A stretch of DNA of 64,000 nucleotides from Oxalobacteraceae bacterium (GCA_030698225.1 JAUYNR010000013.1:59588-123587); one strand, 5' to 3'; shown: positions 9,683-21,612, counted from the stretch's first letter. Translations and numbers: made by a program. The notes: generated from the letters alone by a model not told the origin.

Positions 9683-10009
9683 ATGCCTAAAGTCAGCCTG
9701 AACGGTGAGGTCATCACCAACTGGGATACTTTCCATGACGAAAGCCAGCGCGTATTCGGATTTCCCGAATTTTACGGCCGCAACATGAATGCCTGGGTCG
9801 ATTGCCTGAGCTATCTGCGCGACGATGACGGCATGTCGCAATTCCGACTGGATCAGGATGAGGTCTTGCGCATCGAAGTACAGCATGCCGAGCGCTTGCG
9901 CATGCAGGCGCCCGAAATTCTCGACGATCTGACTTTTTGCATCGAAGCGATCAACGACCGCTACGCCGATTACGGCGAAAAACCGGCGCTGGAACTGGTC
10001 CTGCTCTAA
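9683..10009 (+). CDS. Barstar-family ribonuclease inhibitor, orphan
   Basis: A 108-residue protein of the barstar fold. The start at 9683 (MPKVSLNGEVITNWDTFHDE) is preceded by GAGGGGAA. The FYGRNMNAWVDCLSYLRDD segment matches the inhibitory helix region of barstars, where the acidic residues contact barnase. No barnase-like secreted RNase gene is beside it, so it is either a protective orphan or has another role. The DNA around its stop is a 14-bp tandem duplication. Confidence 0.85.
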   Translation: MPKVSLNGEVITNWDTFHDESQRVFGFPEFYGRNMNAWVDCLSYLRDDDGMSQFRLDQDEVLRIEVQHAERLRMQAPEILDDLTFCIEAINDRYADYGEKPALELVLL

Positions 10010-10023
10010 TGGTCCTGCTCTAA
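9996..10023. repeat. 14-bp tandem duplication across the barstar stop codon
   Basis: TGGTCCTGCTCTAA occurs twice in tandem. The first copy contains the barstar stop TAA. It looks like a recent replication slippage event without coding effect. Confidence 0.8.
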
Positions 10024-10024
10024 T

Positions 10025-10238
10025 GGCCATGGCGAAAACGCCACTCCAATGCATGAGAGCGCCATGGCCGCCCTCCCTTGCAGCGCGCACATTCGCTTGT
10101 AAGCGAATGCCGTTCAGCAGGCAGACAGCATGCTGTCCGAAATCCCTGCCTCACCCCCCAACCCCTCTCCCGCAAGCGGGAGAGGGGAGCAAAGTGAGTC
10201 GCTGCGCGACTTCCACGTTAAATGCACCGGGTTGAACC
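10025..10238. repeat. Intergenic repeat R1 flanking leuS
   Basis: Shares two blocks with 12924-13050 on the other side of leuS. One block contains CCAATGCATGA and GCCGCCCTC. The other is a CTCTCCCGC/GCGGGAGAG hairpin followed by GCAAAGTGAGTCGCT. This copy has about 85 bp inserted between the blocks. There is no T-tract after the hairpin, so it is not a simple terminator. Confidence 0.7.
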
Positions 10239-10245
10239 GGTATAA

Positions 10246-12921
<2,676 letters not shown>

Positions 12922-12923
12922 CG

Positions 12924-13050
12924 GGCATGGCGAAAATACCACCCCAATGCATGAAAGCACCATGACCGCCCTCTCTCCCAACCTCTCTCCCGCCTGCGGG
13001 AGAGAGGTGCAAAGTGAGTCGCTACGCGCCTTTCGCGTTAGACACATACC
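12924..13050. repeat. Intergenic repeat R2 flanking leuS
   Basis: Second copy of the element at 10025-10238, without the internal 85 bp. It contains CCAATGCATGA, the hairpin arms CTCTCTCCCGC and GCGGGAGAGAG, then GCAAAGTGAGTCGCT. It fills the gap between leuS and lptE. Confidence 0.7.
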
Positions 13051-13060
13051 AGGATTAAAG

Positions 13061-13573
13061 ATGAAGCAAGGTCGCGCTGTAACCACCTATTTACTTGGAT
13101 TCTTGGTCGCCGCGCTGCTTTCCGCCTGCGGTTTCCATTTGCGCGGCGCCAGCGACATCGCAATGCCGTTCAAGACGATTCATCTCGGCTTTGCGGAGAC
13201 GTCCCCCCTGGGCAATGCACTCAAACGCAATATCCGGGGCGCCGGCGGTACTGTCGTTGTGCCCGATGCGAAGGATGCGGAGGCGATTCTGGACGTGCTG
13301 TCGGAGACCCGCGAAAAATCCGTGCTATCCCTCAACAGCCAGGGCCGGGTACGCGAATACACGTTGATTTACACGTTCAAATTCCGCGTCAGGGACGGCA
13401 AGGGCAGTGAATTGCTGGCGCCCACCGAGATCCGGCTGTCGCGCGACATCAACTACGACGATTCGCAAACGCTGGCCAAGGAAAGCGAAGAAGCGATGCT
13501 GTATCGCGACATGCAGAGCGATCTGGTGGCGCAGATACTGCGGCGACTGTCGGCCATCTCGCGCCTGTCATGA
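13061..13573 (+). CDS. lptE: LPS-assembly lipoprotein LptE
   Basis: Plug lipoprotein of the LptD outer-membrane LPS translocon. The 170-residue protein has a signal peptide with lipobox LSAC followed by GFHLRG, the classic LptE (RlpB) mature N-terminus. The start at 13061 is the only one that gives a signal peptide. It is nine bases ahead of holA, the standard leuS-lptE-holA order. Confidence 0.92.
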   Translation: MKQGRAVTTYLLGFLVAALLSACGFHLRGASDIAMPFKTIHLGFAETSPLGNALKRNIRGAGGTVVVPDAKDAEAILDVLSETREKSVLSLNSQGRVREYTLIYTFKFRVRDGKGSELLAPTEIRLSRDINYDDSQTLAKESEEAMLYRDMQSDLVAQILRRLSAISRLS

Positions 13574-13582
13574 GGGCGTCCG

Positions 13583-14614
13583 ATGCAGTTGCGACCTGAT
13601 GCACTGGATGCGCATTTGGCCAAGTCGCTGGCGTCGTTGTATGTAGTCACCAGCGACGAGCACTTGCTGGCGCTGGAAGCGGCCGACAAAATCCGCAAGG
13701 CGGCGCGCGCGCAGGGTTTTTCAGAACGCGAAGTGCTGACCGTCGAGCGCAGTTTCAAGTGGGGCGAATTGCTCGCCGCCAGCCAGTCGCAATCGCTGTT
13801 CGGCGACAAGAAACTGATCGAGCTGCAGATTCCTACCGGCAAACCGGGCAAGGACGGCGGGCAAGCGCTGCAGCAGTATGCGGCCGCCGTCGGCGGCCGG
13901 CCCGGTGCCGATACTGTCACCATCATCACGCTGCCCAAGCTCGACTGGGCCACGCAAAAGGCGGCCTGGGTCAACGCCTTGCAGCAGGCCGGCGTGTATA
14001 TCGACATTGCGGCAGTCGAGCGGGCGCAACTGCCGGGCTGGATCGGCATCCGGTTGGCGGCGCAGCAGCAGAGCGCCGAGCGCCACAGCGTGGATTTCAT
14101 CGCCGACCGGGTGGAAGGCAATCTGCTCGCCGCCCACCAGGAAATCCAGAAACTCGGTCTGCTGCATCCAGCGGGCAAACTGAGTTTCGAGCAAGTCCAG
14201 GATGCGGTGCTGAATGTGGCGCGCTACGACGTGTTCAAGCTCAACGAAGCGATGCTGGGCGGCGATGCGGTGCGGCTGGTGCGCATGGTGGAGGGCCTGA
14301 AAGGCGAAGGAGAAGCGCTGCCGCTGGTACTGTGGGCGGTCAGCGAAGAAATCCGCACGCTGCTCAAGCTGCAGTCGGGCATAGCTTCCGGCCGTGCGCT
14401 GGGCCAGTTGCTCAAGGAATACCGGATCTGGGGCCCGCGTGAAAAACTGATGCAGCCGGCGCTGCGCAGGCTGTCGCTGAAAACGCTGCAGGCTGCGCTG
14501 CAGGAAGCCGCACAAGTCGATAAGATGATCAAAGGTTTGCGCGCCCCTGCATTTTCCGGCGATGCCTGGGACGCGCTGCTGCAACTGGGCCTGAAAGTCG
14601 CGCGCGGTTATTGA
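13583..14614 (+). CDS. holA: DNA polymerase III subunit delta
   Basis: Clamp-loader subunit that opens the sliding clamp. The 343-residue protein matches family length and has the N-terminal segment LYVVTSDEHLLALEAADKIR and the ERSFKWGELLAASQSQSLFGDKKL region typical of HolA. The start at 13583 follows lptE by nine bases, which suggests translational coupling. Confidence 0.93.
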   Translation: MQLRPDALDAHLAKSLASLYVVTSDEHLLALEAADKIRKAARAQGFSEREVLTVERSFKWGELLAASQSQSLFGDKKLIELQIPTGKPGKDGGQALQQYAAAVGGRPGADTVTIITLPKLDWATQKAAWVNALQQAGVYIDIAAVERAQLPGWIGIRLAAQQQSAERHSVDFIADRVEGNLLAAHQEIQKLGLLHPAGKLSFEQVQDAVLNVARYDVFKLNEAMLGGDAVRLVRMVEGLKGEGEALPLVLWAVSEEIRTLLKLQSGIASGRALGQLLKEYRIWGPREKLMQPALRRLSLKTLQAALQEAAQVDKMIKGLRAPAFSGDAWDALLQLGLKVARGY

Positions 14615-14673
14615 ATAACGCGAAAACGCATGGTCCACGAAAAGCACGAAAGGCACGAAAATAGTGCGCAGGC

Positions 14674-14709
14674 GTAGGTTGGCGCTGAGCGTAGCGAAGC
14701 CCAACCTAC
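14674..14709. repeat. GTAGGTTGG inverted repeat
   Basis: GTAGGTTGG pairs with CCAACCTAC across an 18-bp loop containing GAGCGTAGCGAAG. It lies in the 156-bp gap between holA and proA. A related GGTTGGGCT/AGCCCAAC pair occurs near 18540. It is probably a REP-like hairpin. Confidence 0.6.
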
Positions 14710-14713
14710 TTTC

Positions 14714-14747
14714 TGCATCGGGTTGCAGGCACGCAGGCCTGCACTAC
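14714..14747. repeat. Intergenic repeat shared with the nar operon
   Basis: The reverse complement reads GTAGTGCAGGCCTGCGTGCC and continues TGCAACCCGATGCA. The same sequence with a few changes occurs at 34588-34621 between narI and ppiC, so it is a dispersed repeat. Confidence 0.65.
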
Positions 14748-14770
14748 TGATACACAACAAAAAAGAGATC

Positions 14771-16036
14771 ATGGACATCAAACAATACATGCACGACCTC
14801 GGCCAGAAGGCCCGGACCGCCTCACGCGCGATGGCAAAAGCCGATACTGGCGCCAAAAACAGGGCGCTGCTGACGATTGCCGGCGCGATCCGGCGCGATG
14901 CAGCACTGCTGCGCGGCGCCAACGAACAGGACCTGGCAGCGGCGCGCGCCAGCGGCCTGAGCGACGCGATGCTGGATCGGCTGAGCCTGTCCGACAAGGC
15001 GATTGCGACTATGGCCGAAGGGCTTGAGCAAATCGTCGCGCTGTCGGACCCGATCGGTGAAATCTCCAACCTGAAATTCCGCCCGAGCGGGATCCAGGTC
15101 GGCCAGATGCGGGTGCCGCTGGGCGTGATCGGCATCATTTACGAGGCGCGCCCGAACGTGACGGTGGACGCCGCCGGCTTGTGCATCAAGAGCGGCAATG
15201 CGACCATCCTGCGCGGCGGCTCGGAAGCGATTCACTGCAACCAGGCGCTGGCGAAAATCGTCCAGGAAGGTCTGGCTGCCGCCGGGCTGCCGCAAGATGC
15301 AGTGCAGATCGTCGAGACCACCGACCGCGCCGCAGTCGGCGAACTGATCACGATGCCGCAGTATGTGGACGTGATCGTGCCGCGCGGCGGCAAGGGCCTG
15401 ATCGAGCGCCTGATGCGCGAATCGCGGGTACCGATGATCAAGCATCTGGACGGCATCTGCCACGTGTATATCGACGACCGTGCGGATATCGAAAAGGCCG
15501 TGGCGGTTGCCTTCAACGCCAAATGCCATCGCTACGGCACCTGCAACACGATGGAAACGCTGCTGGTAGCGCGCAGCATAGCCGCCCAGGCGCTGCCGCT
15601 ACTGGCCGGACTGTTCGCCGGCAAGCAAGTGGAATTGCGCGCCGATGCCGAAGCGCAGGCCATCCTGGCCGGCTATCCGCACCTGATCGCCGTTACCGAG
15701 GAAGACTGGCAGACCGAATACCTGGCCCCGATCCTGGCGGTGAAGGTCGTCGACGACATCGATCAGGCGATCGAACACATCAACACCTATTCTTCCAGGC
15801 ATACCGACGCCATCATTACCGAAGATTATTCGCGCGCGATGCGCTTCTTGCGCGAAGTCGATTCGGCTTCGGTGATGGTGAATGCCTCGACCCGCTTTGC
15901 CGACGGTTTCGAATACGGACTGGGTGCGGAAATCGGCATCTCGAACGACAAGCTGCACGCGCGCGGCCCGGTCGGGCTGGAAGGCTTGACCTCGCTGAAA
16001 TACATCGTGCTCGGGCATGGGGAAATTCGTGAATAA
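14771..16036 (+). CDS. proA: Gamma-glutamyl phosphate reductase
   Basis: Second step of proline synthesis, NADPH-dependent reduction of glutamyl phosphate. The 421-residue protein belongs to the aldehyde dehydrogenase superfamily. The catalytic cysteine lies in [17 protein letters not shown], and the start [15 protein letters not shown] at 14771 follows AAAGAGATC. The segment [17 protein letters not shown] is typical of ProA. No proB is adjacent. Confidence 0.95.
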   Translation: MDIKQYMHDLGQKARTASRAMAKADTGAKNRALLTIAGAIRRDAALLRGANEQDLAAARASGLSDAMLDRLSLSDKAIATMAEGLEQIVALSDPIGEISNLKFRPSGIQVGQMRVPLGVIGIIYEARPNVTVDAAGLCIKSGNATILRGGSEAIHCNQALAKIVQEGLAAAGLPQDAVQIVETTDRAAVGELITMPQYVDVIVPRGGKGLIERLMRESRVPMIKHLDGICHVYIDDRADIEKAVAVAFNAKCHRYGTCNTMETLLVARSIAAQALPLLAGLFAGKQVELRADAEAQAILAGYPHLIAVTEEDWQTEYLAPILAVKVVDDIDQAIEHINTYSSRHTDAIITEDYSRAMRFLREVDSASVMVNASTRFADGFEYGLGAEIGISNDKLHARGPVGLEGLTSLKYIVLGHGEIRE

Positions 16037-16179
16037 ATTTGCCATGCAGACGGAGTATTGCCTTGCAAGGCAACACCGTTGCGCAGGCGCGGGGCAATGC
16101 CCCGCGAAACCCCTGCTCCACCATGGCGAAGTGCGCCAATAATCCATTCGCTACAACGCTCACCCTCAAGGAATCCCGC

Positions 16180-16602
16180 ATGCTCTGGATCAAATCGCTG
16201 CACATCGTCTTCGTCGCCTCCTGGTTCGCCGGCCTGTTTTATTTGCCGCGCATTTTCGTCAACCTGGCGATGGAAAGCGAACCGATAGCGACCACCCGCC
16301 TGATCATGATGGCCCGCAAGCTGTTCCGTTTCATGACCATAATCGCTATTCCGGCAGTGATCTTCGGCCTCTGGTTGTGGCTCGGTTACGGCATCGGCAA
16401 GGGTCCGGGCAATGGCTGGCTGCACGCCAAACTGGCGGTGGTGCTGCTGATGCTGGGCTACCACCATGCGTGCGGCCTGATGCTGAAAAAATTCGAACTG
16501 GGTCGCAACACGCGCAGTCATACCTGGTTCCGCTGGTTCAATGAAATTCCGGTGATCGCCTTGCTGGTGGCGGTCGTGCTGGTCGTTGTCAAACCGTTTT
16601 AA
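16180..16602 (+). CDS. HemJ/CopD-like membrane protein, putative protoporphyrinogen oxidase
   Basis: A 140-residue integral membrane protein with four predicted hydrophobic helices. MLWIKSLHIVFVASWFAGL and FYLPRIFV match HemJ, with the conserved histidine at residue 8 and YLPRIFV just after it. HemJ oxidises protoporphyrinogen IX ahead of ferrochelatase. The start at 16180 is preceded by AAGGA. The upstream gap (16037-16179) contains the palindrome TTGCCTTGCAAGGCAA and a GCGGGG/CCCCGC hairpin. HemJ is often annotated as a CopD family protein; the heme role is inferred from the motif. Confidence 0.78.
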   Translation: MLWIKSLHIVFVASWFAGLFYLPRIFVNLAMESEPIATTRLIMMARKLFRFMTIIAIPAVIFGLWLWLGYGIGKGPGNGWLHAKLAVVLLMLGYHHACGLMLKKFELGRNTRSHTWFRWFNEIPVIALLVAVVLVVVKPF

Positions 16603-16620
16603 TCCTGAGTCGAGCCCGCC

Positions 16621-17223
16621 ATGACAAAAACCTGTGAATACTATTTCGCACCGCAATCGCCGTGGGCCTATCTGGGCCATGCCCGGCTGGCGGCGCTGGC
16701 AGAACAGTACGGCGCCCACATCGAGGTCAAGCCGTGCGATATCGGCAAGATATTTTCCCTCTCGGGTGGCCTGCCGCTGACAAAACGAGCTCCGCAACGG
16801 CAGGCGCACCGGCTGCAGGAACTGGCGCGCTGGAGCGATTATTTGCAGCTGCCGCTGAATCTGCAACCGCAATTCTTTCCGGTGTCCGGCGATGCGGCAG
16901 CCAAGCTGATCATTGCCACCCAACTGGCGCACGGCAATGCAGCGGCAATGACATTGACCGGCGCGATCATGCGCGCACTGTGGGCGGAAGAAAAAAACAT
17001 CGCCGATGCAGACACCCTGTCGGCACTGGCTAACGACTGCGGACTGGACGGAAAGATGCTGCTGAAAACAGCCGACACCGGCGCGGTGCAGGGCCAGTAC
17101 GATCAGTACACCGATGACGCGCTAACTGCCAATGTATTCGGCTCGCCCTGGTATGTGGTCGACGGCGAAGGCTTCTGGGGCCAGGACCGGCTCGATTTCG
17201 TCGAGCGGGCATTGTTGAAATAA
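16621..17223 (+). CDS. DsbA-fold 2-hydroxychromene-2-carboxylate isomerase-like protein
   Basis: A 200-residue protein of the GST-kappa/HCCA isomerase family. It starts with EYYFAPQSPWAYLGHARL, where the conserved serine replaces the DsbA cysteine, and ends with the family motif VFGSPWYVVDGEGFWGQDRLDFVE. Some members act in aromatic degradation, but no such pathway surrounds this gene, so the substrate is unknown. A strong terminator follows. Confidence 0.87.
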   Translation: MTKTCEYYFAPQSPWAYLGHARLAALAEQYGAHIEVKPCDIGKIFSLSGGLPLTKRAPQRQAHRLQELARWSDYLQLPLNLQPQFFPVSGDAAAKLIIATQLAHGNAAAMTLTGAIMRALWAEEKNIADADTLSALANDCGLDGKMLLKTADTGAVQGQYDQYTDDALTANVFGSPWYVVDGEGFWGQDRLDFVERALLK

Positions 17224-17242
17224 GCAGATTCACTGAATAAAA

Positions 17243-17275
17243 GCGCAGCACCAACCACCGGGGTTGGTGCTGCGC
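17243..17275 (+). terminator. Terminator-like hairpin after the isomerase gene
   Basis: GCGCAGCACCAACC pairs perfectly with GGTTGGTGCTGCGC around a five-base loop. It is followed by CCGAATAATTTTG, a weak T-tract. It separates the isomerase from the downstream methyltransferase gene. Confidence 0.65.
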
Positions 17276-17313
17276 CCGAATAATTTTGCAACCTAACGGA
17301 TAAAGGGTTCCCC

Positions 17314-18522
17314 ATGGCACATTCCTATTTTTGTCCTTGCCCACGCGGCCTGGAAGCAGCACTGGCTGAAGAACTGCTCGAAATCGGCCAGCAATACACA
17401 CCGACGCTCAAGATCCATAACCAGGTTCCCGGCGGCGTCCATTGCTCCGGCGAGCTGACCGATGCCTACCGGATCAACCTGCATTCGCGCATCGCTTCGC
17501 GCGTGCTGATGCGCATGGCACACATCAGTTACCTCAATGAAAACCATATCTACGACCTGACGCTGGCGCAGGAATGGGAAGACTGGTTCAGCGTCGACCA
17601 TACGATCCGGGTCGATGTCACCGCGATCAAGTCGCCGCTGCGCAGCCTCGAATTCACCACGCTGAAGATCAAGGATGCGATTTGCGACCGTTTCCGCGAC
17701 CAGTTCGACAAGCGGCCATCGGTCGATACCCACAACCCGGACATCCGCATCGTCGGCTTCCTCGACGCGCGCCATTTCACGCTGTATCTCGACACCTCCG
17801 GCGAAGCGTTGTTCAAGCGCGGCTGGCGGCTCGATACCGGCGACGCACCGCTGCGCGAAAACCTGGCGGCAGGATTGTTGCGGGTGGCAGGCTGGAAACC
17901 CGGCATTCCGCTGTTCGACCCGATGTGCGGCTCCGGCACCATCCTGGCCGAAGCCGCGCAAATGGTCGCCGGCATCCCGCCCGGCGCCCGGCGCACGTTC
18001 GCGTTCGAGAAGTTCCACAATTTCGACAGTGCCGCCTGGCTTGCGATCAAGGACAGCGTCAAGCCGAATCCGCTGCCGGCCGAGCCGAGCATTTTCGGCA
18101 GCGACATCTCCGGCGACGCGATTGCGATGACGCGCGAAAACCTGCAGCGCGCCGGCATCCTGTTCGAAGTGCCGCTCAAGCAGATCGAGGCGCAGGAAGT
18201 CAAGCCGCCGACCGAGATTCCCGGCATCGTGCTGACCAACCCGCCGTACGGCGAACGGATCGGCGTGCGCGGCGACAGCAGCATCGAAGCCGATGACATG
18301 ACCCGCGCCTTTTACAGCGCGTTCAGCACCACGCTGAAGCAGCGCTTTGCCGGCTGGAAAGTATTCCTGTTCTCGGCCGACCTGACCCTGCCCAAGATGC
18401 TGCGCCTGAAAGAAGCGCGCAAGACACCGTTCTTCAACGGCGCGCTGGAATGCCGGCTGTTCCGCTTCGACATGGTGGCCGGCTTCAACCGGCGCGAAGA
18501 GGCCAAGCCGAAGGAGGACTGA
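17314..18522 (+). CDS. THUMP-domain rRNA methyltransferase (RlmL-type)
   Basis: Class I SAM-dependent RNA methyltransferase, 402 residues. The N-terminal half has a THUMP domain (about residues 45-155). The catalytic half has motif I FDPMCGSGTILAEAA and the N6/N2-methyltransferase motif TNPPYGERIG. It resembles the N-terminal methyltransferase half of E. coli RlmL, which makes m2G2445 in 23S rRNA, but lacks the RlmK half. The exact target base is inferred. Confidence 0.88.
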   Translation: MAHSYFCPCPRGLEAALAEELLEIGQQYTPTLKIHNQVPGGVHCSGELTDAYRINLHSRIASRVLMRMAHISYLNENHIYDLTLAQEWEDWFSVDHTIRVDVTAIKSPLRSLEFTTLKIKDAICDRFRDQFDKRPSVDTHNPDIRIVGFLDARHFTLYLDTSGEALFKRGWRLDTGDAPLRENLAAGLLRVAGWKPGIPLFDPMCGSGTILAEAAQMVAGIPPGARRTFAFEKFHNFDSAAWLAIKDSVKPNPLPAEPSIFGSDISGDAIAMTRENLQRAGILFEVPLKQIEAQEVKPPTEIPGIVLTNPPYGERIGVRGDSSIEADDMTRAFYSAFSTTLKQRFAGWKVFLFSADLTLPKMLRLKEARKTPFFNGALECRLFRFDMVAGFNRREEAKPKED

Positions 18523-18593
18523 GGTCACCGCTTTTGCAGGTTGGGCTAACGCTTTATCAGCCCAACATCAGATACTTAAACATACTGCCTTAT

Positions 18594-18651
18594 GTATTTT
18601 TAAAACATCAATAAAGTAATGCGGGAATATGGCTATATATGCATATACTCC
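18594..18651. repeat. 58-bp dispersed repeat, copy C
   Basis: GTATTTTTAAAACATCAATA, then TAATGCGGGAATATGGC, then CATATACTCC, exactly 58 bp. It lies between the methyltransferase gene and the exporter gene, 71 bp before the latter's start. Confidence 0.78.
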
Positions 18652-18722
18652 AGCATATACGTCAATGAGGCAATCGGGTCGGCAGCCGTCCGGTTGGCGC
18701 TCTGCAAGAAAGAATCCCGACC

Positions 18723-19964
18723 ATGTCATCCAACACCAGCCCGTCTTCCAGCATCGTGTTGCCGGCTGCCGGCGGACTGGCATTGATGCTGGCCGCGCTG
18801 GCCATGCTCGGCCCGTTTTCGGTCGATACCTACCTGCCGGCCTTTCCCAGCATGCAGGCCGCGCTGCAGGCCAGCCCGATCGAGGTGCAGCAGACGCTGA
18901 CTGCCTACATGTTCTCGTTCGCCGTGATGATCCTGTGGCATGGCGCGCTGTCGGACGCGTTCGGTCGGCGCAACATCATCCTCGGCGCGCTGGCCGTGTT
19001 TGCGCTGGCCTCGCTCGGTTGCGCGGCGTCCCACAGCGTTGAATATCTGTGGGCATTCCGCATCCTGCAGGGCATGTCGTCCGGCGCCGGGATAGTGATC
19101 GGCCGCGCGATTATCCGCGACATGTATGCGGGCGCCCCGGCCCAGCGCCTGCTGTCGCTGGTGACGATGATCTTCTCGATCGCGCCGGCAATTGCCCCGA
19201 TCATCGGCGGCTGGATCGTCCAGCTGCTGGACTGGCGCGCGATCTTCCTGTTTCTGTTTGCCTACACCGCGCTGCTGCTGTGGTATTGCTACCGCCATTT
19301 GCCGGAATCGCTGCCACCCGAAAAGCGGCAAGCGTTTAATCTACAATTTTTGTCGGGAAGCTACCAAAAAGTTTTTCGCTCTCCGCCGTTCTATTTCAAG
19401 GCGGGCGCGCTGGCCTTCAATTTTTCCGGCTTGTTCCTGTATGTCGCCGCCGCGCCGGCATTTATCACCCGCCATCTTGGGTTGGGCACGCATCAATTCG
19501 GCTGGCAATTCATTCCCGCTGTGGCAGGGATTTTCCTGGGTGCGCTGACCGCCAACCGCCTGGCCGGACGCATCACCATCCCGCAGCAGGTTCTGTTCGG
19601 ATTCGTGTTTTTGATCGGGGCCGGCCTGTTCAACGTCGGATACCACCTGTTCTGGCCGCCGGCACTGCCTTGGTCGGTCGCGCCGCTGATGTTGTATACC
19701 TTCGGCATGTCAATCGCGGCGCCCGGCGTGACCCTGATGGTGATGGATCTGTTTCCGGAGATTCGCGGCATCGTCGCTTCCTGCCAATCGTTCGCGCAGA
19801 CCATGCTGGCAGCACTGGTGGCCGGCGTGATCGCACCGTTTCTCGATGCTTCGGTGCTCTGGCTGGCGCTCGGCCAGCTCGGGTTTGCCCTTGCCGGGCT
19901 GAGCTGCTGGCTGGCCAGCCGCACTTATCGGATCAAATCTGCGCGCCCAAGCCTGAACGTATGA
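18723..19964 (+). CDS. Bcr/CflA-family multidrug MFS exporter
   Basis: Major facilitator drug/proton antiporter, 413 residues and 12 predicted membrane helices. The first helix ends LGPFSVDTYLPAFP, the motif D1-like signature of the Bcr/CflA family. Motif A appears as GALSDAFGRRNIIL, and RILQGMSSGAGIVIGRAIIRDMY is motif C-like. Substrates of relatives include bicyclomycin and chloramphenicol; here the substrate is unknown. It converges with the next gene, 11 bp apart. Confidence 0.9.
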   Translation: MSSNTSPSSSIVLPAAGGLALMLAALAMLGPFSVDTYLPAFPSMQAALQASPIEVQQTLTAYMFSFAVMILWHGALSDAFGRRNIILGALAVFALASLGCAASHSVEYLWAFRILQGMSSGAGIVIGRAIIRDMYAGAPAQRLLSLVTMIFSIAPAIAPIIGGWIVQLLDWRAIFLFLFAYTALLLWYCYRHLPESLPPEKRQAFNLQFLSGSYQKVFRSPPFYFKAGALAFNFSGLFLYVAAAPAFITRHLGLGTHQFGWQFIPAVAGIFLGALTANRLAGRITIPQQVLFGFVFLIGAGLFNVGYHLFWPPALPWSVAPLMLYTFGMSIAAPGVTLMVMDLFPEIRGIVASCQSFAQTMLAALVAGVIAPFLDASVLWLALGQLGFALAGLSCWLASRTYRIKSARPSLNV

Positions 19965-19975
19965 CACCTTCGTAG

Positions 19976-21205
19976 TTAACCAAAAAACAGGTAAGCCACC
20001 GCCACCGCCGCGATAAAACCGACCAGGTCGGCAAACAGTCCGCACTGTACCGCGTGCCGCGTATGCTTGATGCCGACTGAGCCGAAGTACACCGCCAGTA
20101 CATAAAACGTGGTTTCGGTGCTGCCCTGTATCACCGACACCAGATGGCCGGCAAAAGAGTCCGCACCTTGCGTTTTCATGGTATCGATCATCATTCCGCG
20201 CGCGCCGCTGCCCGACAGGGTTTTCATCAGTGCGGTCGGCACCCCATCGACAAATCGCGTGTCCCAGCCGATGCCTGCCACTACGAACCGGATTGCATTC
20301 ATCAGCATATCGAGTGCGCCACTGGCCCTGAGCACCGCAATCCCGACCAGCATCGCGACCAGATACGGAATTATCCGCACCGCGGTGGCAAACCCATCCT
20401 TGGCACCGTCGATGAAGGCGTCGTAAACATTGACCCGCTTCAGCGCTGCGCCGCCGATAAACACCACCACCAGCAACAGCAGCAGGAAATTGCTGAGCAG
20501 CGAAGATTGCGCCTGCATCTGCGCCGCGGACAAATGCGCAAACCACAGCGTCAGGCCGCCCACCAGCAGGCTGAGTCCAATCATGTACGCCAGGATCACG
20601 CGATCGAACAGATTAATTCTCTGCACCACTGCCACCGCGATAAAGCCGAACAAGGTCGACATATAGGTCGCAATCAAAATCGGAATGAAGACATCGGTAG
20701 GGTCGGCAGCGCCGAGCTGGGCCCGGTAGGCAAAGACCGTGACCGGAAACAGCGTCACCGACGCGGTATTGATCACCAAAAACAGGATCTGCGCATTGCT
20801 GGCGGTATCCTTGTCCGGATTCAACGTCTGCAGCTCCTGCATCGCTTTCAAGCCCATCGGCGTGGCGGCATTGTCCAGACCCAGCATATTGGCCGCAATG
20901 TTCATCGTCATCGCGCCGAGCGCCGGATGCTGGGGCGGCACGGCCGGAAATATACGGGCGAACAGGGGACTCAACATGCGCGCCAACGCCGCCATGAAGC
21001 CGGCGCTCTCGCCGATTTTCATGATTCCGAGCCACAGCGTCATCACGCCGGTGAGCCCGAGCGAGATCTCGAACGCGGTCTTGGAGCTATCGAACATCGC
21101 CCTGACGATCGCGGCAAAGACATCGGTCTGGCCAAAAAATACCGCTTGCATGCAAGCGGTAATAAAAGCAACGATGAAAAAGCTGACCCAGATAAGATTG
21201 AGCAT
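19976..21205 (-). CDS. SpmA-SpmB fusion, nucleoside-recognition-domain membrane protein
   Basis: A 409-residue membrane protein. The N-terminal half resembles SpmA (AMTMNIAANMLGLDNAATPMGLKAM) and the C-terminal half resembles SpmB (GALDMLMNAIR, GSTETTFYVLAVYFGSVGIKHTRHA). In Bacillus these are separate spore-maturation proteins. In Proteobacteria the fused form is widespread and its transport role is unknown. Sporulation should not be inferred. Confidence 0.87.
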   Translation of the reverse strand: MLNLIWVSFFIVAFITACMQAVFFGQTDVFAAIVRAMFDSSKTAFEISLGLTGVMTLWLGIMKIGESAGFMAALARMLSPLFARIFPAVPPQHPALGAMTMNIAANMLGLDNAATPMGLKAMQELQTLNPDKDTASNAQILFLVINTASVTLFPVTVFAYRAQLGAADPTDVFIPILIATYMSTLFGFIAVAVVQRINLFDRVILAYMIGLSLLVGGLTLWFAHLSAAQMQAQSSLLSNFLLLLLVVVFIGGAALKRVNVYDAFIDGAKDGFATAVRIIPYLVAMLVGIAVLRASGALDMLMNAIRFVVAGIGWDTRFVDGVPTALMKTLSGSGARGMMIDTMKTQGADSFAGHLVSVIQGSTETTFYVLAVYFGSVGIKHTRHAVQCGLFADLVGFIAAVAVAYLFFG

Positions 21206-21459
21206 GGACGCGGCTAGACTTTCATCGGCAAATAAACCATCTGTAACCCTTCAAAATCCAATCATCAGGTAAACCAATTATCGCTTTCAAAGCCAGTTTG
21301 CCGGCAAGGCAACCAAAGCCGGCGAGCGACGTAATACATTTTTCCCAGCGCTTTTCGCGCATTTTTCTGGATCGCGCTGTGCCTGCCAAAATCTGCAAGA
21401 CAAGGCCGCGATGATACGCTTTTCGATGCACGCAAGCCAATGCCGGGCGTATGAAATTG
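21206..21459. other. Intergenic stretch without a credible gene
   Basis: About 250 bp between the SpmA-SpmB gene and the tRNA promoter. The short open frames here are antisense to the tRNA or overlap it, and I see no motif beyond a GC-rich background. Confidence 0.5.
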
Positions 21460-21488
21460 TTGCATAACAGGCGTGTATCGTACATAAT
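21460..21488 (+). promoter_or_regulatory. Sigma-70-type promoter of tRNA-Leu
   Basis: A -35 element TTGCAT and a -10 element CATAAT are separated by exactly 17 bp. The tRNA 5' end lies 13 bp downstream of the -10. Confidence 0.6.
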
Positions 21489-21501
21489 CTCGTGATGCGT
21501 T

Positions 21502-21588
21502 GCCGGGATGGCGGAATAGGTAGACGCACGGGACTCAAAATCCCGCGGTGGAGACACCGTGCCGGTTCGATTCCGGCTCCCGGCACCA
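21502..21588 (+). tRNA. tRNA-Leu (anticodon CAA)
   Basis: The acceptor stem GCCGGGA pairs with TCCCGGC, and CCA is encoded at 21586-21588. The anticodon stem GGGA/TCCC encloses the loop CTCAAAA, with anticodon CAA reading UUG codons. The long variable arm GGTGGAGACACC is diagnostic of the class II tRNAs (Leu/Ser/Tyr). The T-loop GGTTCGATTCC is intact. Confidence 0.97.
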
Positions 21589-21612
21589 AGAAGACAGTGT
21601 AAAGCAACACCG

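Noticed and set aside
10164..10186. The CTCTCCCGC hairpin before leuS as a terminator
   Set aside because: No T-run follows and the same hairpin recurs as part of a larger repeat.
19976..21205. Sporulation capacity from SpmA-SpmB similarity
   Set aside because: The fused protein is widespread in non-sporulating Proteobacteria and no other sporulation gene is present.
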